A stretch of 40,098 nt of DNA. Source: Streptomyces sp. 8K308. GTDB taxonomy: Bacteria; Actinomycetota; Actinomycetes; Streptomycetales; Streptomycetaceae. How positions within the stretch are numbered: the stretch's first letter is position 1; the number at the start of each line of letters is the position of its first letter. Below, piece after piece: positions 24,108 to 31,691 of the stretch. The notes below the pieces were generated by a model that was given only the letters and a program-made list of their open reading frames with translations, searched no databases and was not told the origin of the DNA. The translations under genes were made by a program, and so were the position numbers. The stretch spans positions 1-40,098 of the forward strand of contig NZ_SMKC01000024.1 in assembly GCF_004348315.1 (NCBI RefSeq), written 5' to 3'.

Positions 24108-25328
24108 CTAGCGGGTGATGCCTTCCTTCTCCGCCGCCTCGGCGACGGCCGTGGCGACCGCGGGGGCCACGCGGGGGTCGAAGGGGGAGGGGATGACCCG
24201 GTCGGCGGCGAGTTCGTCGGCGACGACCGTGGCCAGCGCCTCGGCCGCCGCCAGCTTCATGGACTCGGTGATCCGCCTCGCGCCCACCCGCAGCGCGCCC
24301 GCGAAGATCCCGGGGAACGCCAGCACGTTGTTGATCTGGTTCGGGTAGTCGCTGCGCCCCGTCGCCACCACCGACGCGTAGCGCGCCGCGACGTCCGGGT
24401 GGATCTCCGGGTCCGGGTTGGCCATGGCGAAGACGAACGCCCCGGGCGCCATCTTCGCCACCGCCGGCTCGGGGACCGTGCCGCCGCTGACGCCGACGAA
24501 GACGTCAGCACCGGCCAGCGCCGTCTCCAGGGAGCCGGTCAGGCCAGCCGCGTTGGTCAGTTCGGCCAACTCCCGCTTGACGGCCGTCAGGTCCTTACGG
24601 TCGGTCGAGACGACGCCACGCCGGTCGCAGACCACCACGTCGCCGACGCCCGCGCCCAGCAGGATCTTGGCGATGGCCACCCCGGCCGCGCCCGCGCCCG
24701 AGATCACCACCCGCAGGTCGGCCAGCGCCCGGCCGGTCAGCCGCGCCGCGTTCCGCAGGGCGGCCAGCGTCACGACCGCCGTGCCGTGCTGGTCGTCGTG
24801 GAAGACCGGGATGTCGAGCCGTTCCTGGAGCTTCCGCTCGATCTCGAAGCAGCGCGGCGCCGCGATGTCCTCCAGGTTGATGCCGCCGAACGACGGGGCG
24901 AGGCGGGCCACCGTCTCCACGATCTCGTCCGGGTCGCGGCAGTCGAGCGCGATCGGCACCGCGTCCACGCCGCCGAACTGCTTGAAGAGGATCGCCTTGC
25001 CCTCCATCACGGGCAGCGAGGCCTCGGGCCCGATGTCACCGAGGCCGAGCACCGCGCTGCCGTCCGTGACGACGGCGACGACCTGCGACTTCCAGGTGTA
25101 CTCGTGGACCAGGTCGGGACGCTCCGCGATCGCCGCGCACACCCGGGCCACGCCCGGTGTGTAGGCGAGCGACAGGTCGTCGCGGTCGCGCACGGGAACC
25201 GTCGCCGTGACCGCCATCTTGCCGCCGCGATGGAGCGCGAACGCCGGATCGAGCTCGGTATCGAGCCCGCTGTCGAGTCGTGTGTCGGTGAGCTTGCCGT
25301 CGCTGGGATTGACGGTCTCCGAAGCCAC
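24108..25328 (-). CDS. Malic enzyme (probably NADP-dependent)
   Basis: The 406-aa enzyme oxidatively decarboxylates malate to pyruvate and CO2, supplying NADPH and pyruvate from the TCA cycle. Signatures: SLAYTPGVARVC (catalytic Tyr), VVTDGSAVLGLGDIGP, EGKAILFKQFGGVDA (catalytic Lys), HDDQHGTAVV (metal-binding Asp residues), the Rossmann turn SGAGAAGVAIAK and the NPDPEI segment. It is very close to S. coelicolor SCO5261, described as NADP-dependent, as I remember it. The start is GTG 25328 with AAGGGG upstream. It is divergent from an amino-acid ABC transporter. Confidence 0.92.
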   Translation of the reverse strand: MASETVNPSDGKLTDTRLDSGLDTELDPAFALHRGGKMAVTATVPVRDRDDLSLAYTPGVARVCAAIAERPDLVHEYTWKSQVVAVVTDGSAVLGLGDIGPEASLPVMEGKAILFKQFGGVDAVPIALDCRDPDEIVETVARLAPSFGGINLEDIAAPRCFEIERKLQERLDIPVFHDDQHGTAVVTLAALRNAARLTGRALADLRVVISGAGAAGVAIAKILLGAGVGDVVVCDRRGVVSTDRKDLTAVKRELAELTNAAGLTGSLETALAGADVFVGVSGGTVPEPAVAKMAPGAFVFAMANPDPEIHPDVAARYASVVATGRSDYPNQINNVLAFPGIFAGALRVGARRITESMKLAAAEALATVVADELAADRVIPSPFDPRVAPAVATAVAEAAEKEGITR

Positions 25329-25867
25329 TGGGTAACCCCTTTACTGCGTCGCTGAATCGAGGGTGGCCGCTCCCCGGTCGGGGAACGGGCGGGCACCACG
25401 TCCGCGGGGGTGGGCAGCGGACGCCGGACGCGCCGCACACGCGCCCAGGTCCCCGGGTGAGGGGTGTATCGATCGGTTCTACCTGATCAAGCACGCACGG
25501 CACGAGCGAGATCCGCGACCAGGCTGGCCACGGCCGTTTGACGAGTGCTCCTCTTGACACGGCGTCGCGGTGGGCGAACGCGCGGCGACCGGCCCACTCA
25601 GGGGTTACCCGCCCGGCGCCGCCGCCACGGGGGCGTGACGCATCTCTCACCGGCGCGTGGTGTGGCACAAGGGGGGCGAAGTGCCCGGCAGTTCATCACT
25701 CCCGGTAACCGGTACGACGTGTCCGTTATCCGATCTTGACGTTCGCGGCGGACGAATACGCCGAACGGAGTGGCAGGATGCCCTGCATCGCACCTGCCCT
25801 GTCGTGACACCCGAAGACGCGTGCCCGGCCCCCTCGGATACTCCGCGACCCCTGGAGGACCAACGCC
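25329..25867. promoter_or_regulatory. 539-bp intergenic control region, malic enzyme / amino-acid transporter
   Basis: No gene is supported here. -35-like hexamers TTGACA (25554-25559) and TTGACG (25736-25741) face the transporter, but clear -10 partners are lacking. The palindrome CCGGTAACCGG lies near 25702. GGAGG at 25856-25860 is the ribosome site of the binding-protein gene. I see no riboswitch I can name. Confidence 0.35.
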
Positions 25868-26815
25868 ATGAGCGCCCACCTCGTCCGCCGCCCCCGACGC
25901 CGCGCCGCGCTCGGGGCCCTCGTCGCCACCGGCGCGCTGCTGCTGACCGCCTGCGGCGACCAGACCGACGACGACGGCGGAAGCGGTGGCGGCGACGGCG
26001 GCGCCACCCAGGACACCGGGGCCGAGGCGCCGCTCCACGACATGCTGCCGGAGGACATCCAGCAGGCCGGCGTGATCACGGTCGGCTCCGACATCGCCTA
26101 CGCGCCCATCGAGTTCTACGACGAGAACGACGAGATAGCCGGCATCGACCCGGACATCGCGGCGGCGCTCGGCGAGGTGCTCGGCGTGGAGTTCCAGTTC
26201 GAGAACGGCACCTTCGACGGCCTGATCCTCGGCATGAACAACGGCCGCTACGACGTCATCATGTCCGCCATGACCGACACCGCCGAGCGGCAGCAGGGCG
26301 TGAGCGAGGACGCCGAGGGCGGCGCCGACTTCGTCAACTACTTCCAGGCCGGCTCCGCGATCCTGGTCCCCGCCGGCAACCCCGAGGGCATCGAGTCCCC
26401 GGACGACCTGTGCGGCCTGGCCGTCGCCGCCCAGCAGGGCACCGCGAACGAGGCCGTGATCGAGGCGCAGCAGGAGCGGTGCGACGAGCCGATCGAGCCG
26501 ATCATCAACGAGGTCGACACCGAGACCATCACCGCGCTGCAGAGCGGCCGCGCCGCCGCCGCGATCACCGACTTCCCGGTGGCCCTCTACAACGAGCTCA
26601 CGGCCGGCGACGGCGAGCTGTTCGAGGTGGTCGGCGAGCAGATCGACGCGGCCCCCTACGGCATAGCCGTCAGCAAGGAGAACACCGAGCTGCGCGACGC
26701 GCTGCAGGCGGCCGTCCAGCAGATCATCGACGACGGCACCTACGCCGAGATCCTGGCCGAGTGGGACGCGGAGACCGGCGCCATCGAAGAGGCGACCATC
26801 AACGCCGGCGAGTAG
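25868..26815 (+). CDS. Polar amino-acid ABC transporter substrate-binding lipoprotein
   Basis: This is a family 3 solute-binding protein of 315 aa. The N-terminus MSAHLVRRPRRRAAL is followed by a hydrophobic core and the lipobox LTAC (Cys29), then an acidic Gly/Ser linker. The domain begins QQAGVITVGSDIAYAPIEF and includes GIDPDIAAALGEVLG and FDGLILGMNNGRYDVIMSAM, typical of GlnH/HisJ-type proteins for glutamate, glutamine or basic amino acids. Start ATG 25868 behind GGAGG. It is the first gene of a three-gene operon. Confidence 0.92.
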   Translation: MSAHLVRRPRRRAALGALVATGALLLTACGDQTDDDGGSGGGDGGATQDTGAEAPLHDMLPEDIQQAGVITVGSDIAYAPIEFYDENDEIAGIDPDIAAALGEVLGVEFQFENGTFDGLILGMNNGRYDVIMSAMTDTAERQQGVSEDAEGGADFVNYFQAGSAILVPAGNPEGIESPDDLCGLAVAAQQGTANEAVIEAQQERCDEPIEPIINEVDTETITALQSGRAAAAITDFPVALYNELTAGDGELFEVVGEQIDAAPYGIAVSKENTELRDALQAAVQQIIDDGTYAEILAEWDAETGAIEEATINAGE

Positions 26816-26824
26816 GCGCGCGAC

Positions 26825-27769
26825 GTGACCAAGACCGTGGAATCACCCGAACCGGAGAAGGCGGCCGGCGAGCTGCCGGTGCCCATCAAGGCGGTCCCGG
26901 TGCGCCACTACGGCCGCTGGGCGGGGGCCGCCGTCGTGCTGGCGATCCTCGGCCTGCTGGTGTGGGCGTTCGCGGGCGCGGACGTCGACTGGGGCGTGGT
27001 CGGCGACTACCTCGACCACGACACGATCATCGAGGGCGCCGGCAAGACGCTGTGGATCACCGTGCTCGCCATGCTGCTCGGCGTGGTGCTCGGCGTCCTG
27101 CTCGCGGTGATGCGGCTCTCGAAGAACCCGGTGCTCTCCAGCGTCGCCTGGGGCTACATCTGGTTCTTCCGGGGCACGCCCGTGCTGGTGCAGCTGTTCC
27201 TCTGGTACAACCTGTCCTTCGTCTTCGACACCGTGAACCTCGGGCCGATCTACCGAGACGAGATGAACGACGTGATGACGCCGTTCCTCGCGGCCCTCCT
27301 CGGGCTCGGCCTCAACGAGGCGGCCTACATGGCCGAGATCGCCAGGGCCGGCATCCTCTCCGTTGACCCGGGACAGACAGAGGCGGCGCACGCGCTCGGC
27401 ATGAGCGGCGCCAAGACCACCCGCCGGATCGTGCTGCCGCAGGCGATGCGGGTGATCATCCCGCCGACCGGCAACGAGTTCATCAACATGCTGAAGACCT
27501 CGTCGCTGGTCTACGCGATCCAGTACACGGAGTTGTTCCGCGCCGCCACCACCATCAGCTCCCGCAACCTGGCGGTGATGGAGCTGCTGCTCGTGGCCAC
27601 CGTCTGGTACCTGGTGCTGACCACGGTGTTCAGCATCGGCCAGTTCTACCTGGAGCGTTACTACGCCAGGGGCACCAACCGGCCGCTGCCGGCCACGCCG
27701 TTGCAGCGGATACGGGCGCAGCTGACGTCGCTGCGCACCCCGAGCCAGGTGGGAGGGACGAGCGTATGA
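26825..27769 (+). CDS. Amino-acid ABC transporter permease (HisM/GlnP type)
   Basis: The 314-aa permease has an N-terminal cytosolic extension of about 35 aa and then five to six membrane helices. The family signature ELP..PVLVQLF reads here as [16 protein letters not shown], and the EAA loop as [20 protein letters not shown] followed by [12 protein letters not shown] single permease is encoded, so it probably acts as a homodimer. It starts at GTG 26825, 9 bp after the binding protein, and its stop overlaps the ATG of the ATPase gene (27766-27769). Confidence 0.92.
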   Translation: MTKTVESPEPEKAAGELPVPIKAVPVRHYGRWAGAAVVLAILGLLVWAFAGADVDWGVVGDYLDHDTIIEGAGKTLWITVLAMLLGVVLGVLLAVMRLSKNPVLSSVAWGYIWFFRGTPVLVQLFLWYNLSFVFDTVNLGPIYRDEMNDVMTPFLAALLGLGLNEAAYMAEIARAGILSVDPGQTEAAHALGMSGAKTTRRIVLPQAMRVIIPPTGNEFINMLKTSSLVYAIQYTELFRAATTISSRNLAVMELLLVATVWYLVLTTVFSIGQFYLERYYARGTNRPLPATPLQRIRAQLTSLRTPSQVGGTSV

Positions 27770-28539
27770 GCCAGCCAGCCCATCCGATGGTGCGGGCCGA
27801 GCGGGTCCACAAGTCGTTCGGCGCGGTGCCGGTGCTGCGCGGCATCGACCTGGAGGTGCGCGCCGGCGAGGTGTTCTGCGTGGTCGGCCCCTCAGGCTCC
27901 GGCAAGTCGACCTTCCTGCGCTGCATCAACCACCTGGAGAAGATCGACGCCGGCCGGCTCTACGTCGACGGCCAGCTCGTGGGCTACCGCCAGAAGGGCG
28001 ACAAGCTCTACGAGATGCGGGAGCGCGAGGTCGCCGCGCAGCGGCGGGACATCGGCATGGTGTTCCAGCGCTTCAACCTCTTCCCGCACATGACCGCTGC
28101 CGAGAACGTGATGGAGGCCCCGGTCCAGGTCAAGGGCGCGCGGCGGGCCGAGGCCAGGAAGCGCGCCGAGGCGCTGCTCGCCAGGGTGGGGCTCGCGGAC
28201 CGGGTGGACAACTACCCGGCCCAGCTCTCCGGCGGGCAGCAGCAGCGGGTGGCGATCGCCAGGGCGCTCGCCATGGACCCCAAGCTGATGCTGTTCGACG
28301 AGCCGACCTCCGCGCTCGACCCGGAGCTGGTCGGCGAGGTGCTCGACGTGATGCGAGGGCTCGCCGAGGACGGCATGACGATGATCGTGGTCACCCACGA
28401 GATGGGCTTCGCCCGCGAGGTCGGCGACTCGCTCGTGTTCATGGACGACGGCGTGGTCGTGGAGTCCGGTCACCCCAGGGACGTCCTCAACAACCCGCGC
28501 CACCCCAGGACGCAGGCGTTCCTCTCCAAGGTGTTGTAG
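27766..28539 (+). CDS. Amino-acid ABC transporter ATP-binding protein (GlnQ type)
   Basis: The 257-aa ATPase has Walker [10 protein letters not shown] (about residues 43-51), the Q-loop [12 protein letters not shown], signature LSGGQQQR, Walker [15 protein letters not shown] and the H-loop VVTHEMGFA. It contains the extra segment [20 protein letters not shown] between Walker A and the Q-loop seen in many actinobacterial glutamate-type transporters. It drives the adjacent permease. The four-base overlap with the permease gene marks one operon. It ends 16 bp before the convergent AraC gene. Confidence 0.95.
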   Translation: MSQPAHPMVRAERVHKSFGAVPVLRGIDLEVRAGEVFCVVGPSGSGKSTFLRCINHLEKIDAGRLYVDGQLVGYRQKGDKLYEMREREVAAQRRDIGMVFQRFNLFPHMTAAENVMEAPVQVKGARRAEARKRAEALLARVGLADRVDNYPAQLSGGQQQRVAIARALAMDPKLMLFDEPTSALDPELVGEVLDVMRGLAEDGMTMIVVTHEMGFAREVGDSLVFMDDGVVVESGHPRDVLNNPRHPRTQAFLSKVL

Positions 28540-28555
28540 GCGGTGTCCTAGCGGG

Positions 28556-29422
28556 CTAACCGCGCGCGGCGCGCTGGTAGCGGGCCGGGGTCACGCCGTA
28601 GCAGCGGACGAACCAGCGGTGCAGGTGGCTCTGGTCGGCGAAGCCGGCCTCGGTCGCCGCCCCGGCCGGCGGCAGCCCGTCCGCCAGCAGCCGGCGGGCG
28701 GCGCGCAGCCGCAGCAGGCGCTGGTAGTCGCTGGGCGCCATGCCGTAGGTGGCCTGGAAGGCCCGGTAGAGCGCGAACCGGCTGCAGCCGGCCTCGTCGA
28801 CCAGCCGGGCCGTCGTCACCTTGGCCGGCCCGGCCTCGGCCAGCAGGGCGGCCGCCCGGCGCGCGACCGACGCCTCGGCGGCGCGCCGGGCCGGGGTGGC
28901 GAGCCGGGGGCCGTGGGTGGCGCCGCGCCGCACGACGGCCAGCACGGCGACGGTCAGCCGCTCCTCGCGCGCCAGGGTCGCGGCCTGGCCCTGGCCGGCC
29001 ACGAGGGTGTGGTGCAGCCGCAGCAGCGCGCGCCCGAGCGGCGGGTCCACGCGCACCGGCTGGTCGAACAGCGGCATCGCGACCCGCCCCGACTCCAGGT
29101 CCCCGGCGTCGGCGAGCACGTCGCGCACCACCTGCTCGCCGATGTGGACGATCCGGTAGGTGAAGCCGGACTCGAGGGCCGACTCGCCGTCGTGCGGGTC
29201 GTCCGGGTTGAACGCCATCACCATTCCGGCCCCGCTGGTGTGCCCGGCGCCCCGACAGGTGAAGCGTTGCGCGCCGCTCTCGGTGACGGCGAACGAGTAC
29301 GCGTCGTGGCTGTGCCGGTGGAAGACGTGGCGCGTGAAGTGCGCCCGCATCGCCTCGACCGGCCGACCGCCGGCGTCCCGCCAGTACTCGACCCAGTCGT
29401 GACCGTTCTCGTGCCCTGCCAC
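28556..29422 (-). CDS. AraC-family transcriptional regulator
   Basis: The 288-aa protein has an N-terminal AraC-type cupin (HVFHRHSHDAYSFAVTESGA, then AFNPDDPHDGE) and a C-terminal double helix-turn-helix (DEAGCSRFALYRAFQATYGM and EAGFADQSHLHRWFVRCYG). The cupin probably senses a small ligand. GTG 29422 is chosen because the longer upstream frame is unconserved Arg/Pro-rich sequence. It is divergent from the DUF2000 gene (29539), which it may control; such regulator/DUF2000 pairs are frequent to my knowledge. Confidence 0.88.
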   Translation of the reverse strand: MAGHENGHDWVEYWRDAGGRPVEAMRAHFTRHVFHRHSHDAYSFAVTESGAQRFTCRGAGHTSGAGMVMAFNPDDPHDGESALESGFTYRIVHIGEQVVRDVLADAGDLESGRVAMPLFDQPVRVDPPLGRALLRLHHTLVAGQGQAATLAREERLTVAVLAVVRRGATHGPRLATPARRAAEASVARRAAALLAEAGPAKVTTARLVDEAGCSRFALYRAFQATYGMAPSDYQRLLRLRAARRLLADGLPPAGAATEAGFADQSHLHRWFVRCYGVTPARYQRAARG

Positions 29423-29538
29423 CCGTCCAGTGTCCCCGACGCGCCGCGTCCCGGAGCGGTGGGGCGGGTAGGGCGGCCACGCCCGGTCCCGCACGAGCGT
29501 TCAAGACGGCCGCCGGAGGGGGCGGCGACGATGCGACC

Positions 29539-29949
29539 ATGCGTTTCGACACCAAGATCGCCGTCATCGTCCGCTCGGACCTCGCCGACTGGCAGAAACT
29601 CAACGTCATCGCCTTCCTCGCCAGCGGGGTCGCGCACGCCACGGACGAGGTCATGGGCGAGCCGTACCTGGACGCGTCGGACAACCGGTACCTGCCGATG
29701 CTGCGCGAGCCGGTCCTGGTGTACGTGGCGGACACCGAGGGGGTGCGCAGGGCGCACGAGAAGGGGCTCGGGCGCGGTCTCGCCATGGCCGTCTACACCG
29801 GGGAGATGTTCGCCACCGACCACGACGCCGACAACCGGGCGGCGGTGCGGGCCGTGGCGGCCGAGAAGCTCGACCTCGTTGGCCTGGCGCTCTACGGCCC
29901 GCGCAACGCGATCGACCGCACCACCAAGGGTCTTTCGCTGCACGGCTGA
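29539..29949 (+). CDS. DUF2000 family protein
   Basis: The 136-aa protein matches the DUF2000 pattern: MRFDTKIAVIVRSDLADWQK, LNVIAFLASG and the late KLDLVGLALYGPRNAIDR. It resembles peptidyl-tRNA-hydrolase-2-like folds, but its function is not known. There is no signal peptide or membrane segment. It is divergent from an AraC regulator whose cupin domain may sense its substrate or product. A 14-bp tandem repeat begins at its stop codon. Confidence 0.85.
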   Translation: MRFDTKIAVIVRSDLADWQKLNVIAFLASGVAHATDEVMGEPYLDASDNRYLPMLREPVLVYVADTEGVRRAHEKGLGRGLAMAVYTGEMFATDHDADNRAAVRAVAAEKLDLVGLALYGPRNAIDRTTKGLSLHG

Positions 29950-29988
29950 GTCAGCCGCCCCGTGTCAGCCGCCCCGTGTCAGCCGCCC
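29950..29988. repeat. 14-bp tandem repeat, two full and one partial copy
   Basis: GTCAGCCGCCCCGT stands at 29950-29963 and 29964-29977, and its first 11 bases again at 29978-29988. It starts at the last base of, or just after, the DUF2000 stop codon. Confidence 0.9.
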
Positions 29989-29994
29989 GCCGGG

Positions 29995-30531
29995 TCAGTC
30001 GCCAGCGGTCCACGCCTCAAGCGGGGGCGTGCCGTCGGCCGGGGTCAGCTGGCCGGACTTGGTCCAGCCCCAGGACTGGAAGGCGGTGCGGGCCGGCGCG
30101 TTGCCCGGGTCGAGCAGGGTGAGGTGGAGCCTCGTTCTGCTGCGGGCGAGCAACTCCCGCTGGAGCCGGGTGGCCACCCCCTGCCGCCGGCGGTGCGGCG
30201 CGACCAGCAGCGCGGCGACCACGAAAACCTGGCGGTACGTGGTGAGTTCGTCGATCGTCAGCGGCACGTCGGTGAAGGCTCGCCACCAGTCGCCGCCCCG
30301 GTCGGCGCGGAAGCCGTAGACGCAGCCGACCAGCGCCGGGTCGCCGGCGACCAGCATGTCGAACTCCGGCTCGCCGGTGTCCTCGTCGACCAGCCGTCGG
30401 ACGAACTCCTCGCGCTCCAGCGGGAAGACGCCCGGCGCCTCCTGGCGGGCCGCCAGGTAGAGGTCGCCGATGCCCGCGCGCTCCGACTCCGCCTGCCATC
30501 GGCTGAGCCGCCGCAGAAAAACCGTGCCCAT
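29995..30531 (-). CDS. GNAT-family N-acetyltransferase
   Basis: The 178-aa protein has the acetyl-CoA loop in VVAALLVAPHRRRQGVATRLQ (consensus Q/RxxGxG/A), a preceding beta strand region and LHLTLLDPGNAPARTAFQSWGW, the usual GNAT C-terminal strand and helix. The substrate is unknown. ATG 30531 with GGGGGG upstream is preferred; the frame extends upstream to 30630 into the neighbouring promoter. It is divergent from an MDR oxidoreductase 97 bp away. Confidence 0.82.
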   Translation of the reverse strand: MGTVFLRRLSRWQAESERAGIGDLYLAARQEAPGVFPLEREEFVRRLVDEDTGEPEFDMLVAGDPALVGCVYGFRADRGGDWWRAFTDVPLTIDELTTYRQVFVVAALLVAPHRRRQGVATRLQRELLARSRTRLHLTLLDPGNAPARTAFQSWGWTKSGQLTPADGTPPLEAWTAGD

Positions 30532-30628
30532 GGCACCCCCCCGTGAACTCTCCGCCGCGAACTCTCCATCGTCCCACTCCAGCGCCGGTTCTGGAACGGA
30601 GCGGCGGGGCGGTACTAGCGTGAGAGCC

Positions 30629-31591
30629 ATGTTTGCCGCCTATGCCGCGCGCTTCGACCGCGACCAGCCGCTGAACGCACTGGAGCTCGGCGACCGGCCC
30701 GAGCCCCAGGCCCCGACCGACTGGACCGTCGTCCACGTCCGAGCCGCCTCCCTCAACCACCACGACCTGTGGTCGCTGCGCGGCGTCGGGCTCGACGCCG
30801 AGGCGCTGCCGATGATCCTGGGCTGCGACGCGGCCGGCGTCGACGAGGACGGCAACGAGGTCCTCGTGCACGCGGTGATCGGTGCCACCGGGCATGGGGT
30901 CGGCCCGACCGAGCGCCGCACGCTGCTGAGCGAGAAGTACCAGGGCACGCTCGCCGAGCGGGTCGTCGTGCCCCGGTGGAACGTGCTGCCCAAGCCGGCC
31001 GAGCTGTCGTTCGAGGAGGCGGCCTGCCTGCCCACCGCCTGGCTGACCGCCTACCGGATGCTGTTCACCAACGCCGGGGTGCGGCCCGGCGACAGCGTAC
31101 TGGTGCAGGGTGCGGGCGGCGGGGTGGCCACCGCGGCCATCGTGCTCGGCGCGGCGGCCGGGCTGCGGATGCTGGTCACCAGCAGGGACGCGGCCAAGCG
31201 CGAGCGGGCCGTGGCGCTCGGCGCCGAGGCCGCGTTCGAGTCCGGGGCGCGGCTGCCCCGGCGGGTGGACGCGGTGCTCGAGACGGTCGGCGCCGCCACC
31301 TGGTCACACTCCGTCAAGTCGCTGCGGCCTGGCGGCACCCTGGTGATCTCCGGCGCCACCTCGGGACAGGCGCCGTCCTCGGCCGAGCTGAACCGGATCT
31401 TCTTCCTCGAACTGAAGGTCGTCGGCTCCACCATGGGCAGCCGCGACGAGCTCGCCTCGCTCGCCTCGTTCTGCGCGGCCAAGGGCGTCCGGCCGGTGAT
31501 CGACACGGTGCTGCCGCTCGACCGGGTGCGCGAGGGCTTCACCCGGCTGGCGGCCGGCGACCAGTTCGGGAAGATCGTGGTCACCATGTGA
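30629..31591 (+). CDS. MDR-superfamily quinone oxidoreductase-like dehydrogenase
   Basis: The 320-aa protein has a GroES-like N-terminal domain (VRAASLNHHDLWSLRGVG, ILGCDAAGVD), a nucleotide-binding fold at VLVQGAGGGVATAAIVLG, and the late LRPGGTLVISGATSG and VGSTMGSRDELASL. It lacks the four structural zinc cysteines, so it belongs to the zinc-free quinone-oxidoreductase-like group using NADPH. ATG 30629 is chosen because homology starts at MFAAYAARFD; TACTAG 12 bp upstream could be its -10. Substrate unknown. Confidence 0.87.
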   Translation: MFAAYAARFDRDQPLNALELGDRPEPQAPTDWTVVHVRAASLNHHDLWSLRGVGLDAEALPMILGCDAAGVDEDGNEVLVHAVIGATGHGVGPTERRTLLSEKYQGTLAERVVVPRWNVLPKPAELSFEEAACLPTAWLTAYRMLFTNAGVRPGDSVLVQGAGGGVATAAIVLGAAAGLRMLVTSRDAAKRERAVALGAEAAFESGARLPRRVDAVLETVGAATWSHSVKSLRPGGTLVISGATSGQAPSSAELNRIFFLELKVVGSTMGSRDELASLASFCAAKGVRPVIDTVLPLDRVREGFTRLAAGDQFGKIVVTM

Positions 31592-31691
31592 CGGAACCGT
31601 TCCCGGCCGCCGGGCGTCGTCCTCCGGGACGGGGTGTTCCTGGTCCAAGGGTTCCAGCCCGGGAACGAGGGTGGCGCTGGGGGAGGCGACC

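Noticed and set aside
23779..24111. 110-aa open frame after the methyltransferase
   Set aside because: It is Pro/Arg-rich, without a domain or a convincing ribosome site, and it runs through a perfect terminator hairpin.
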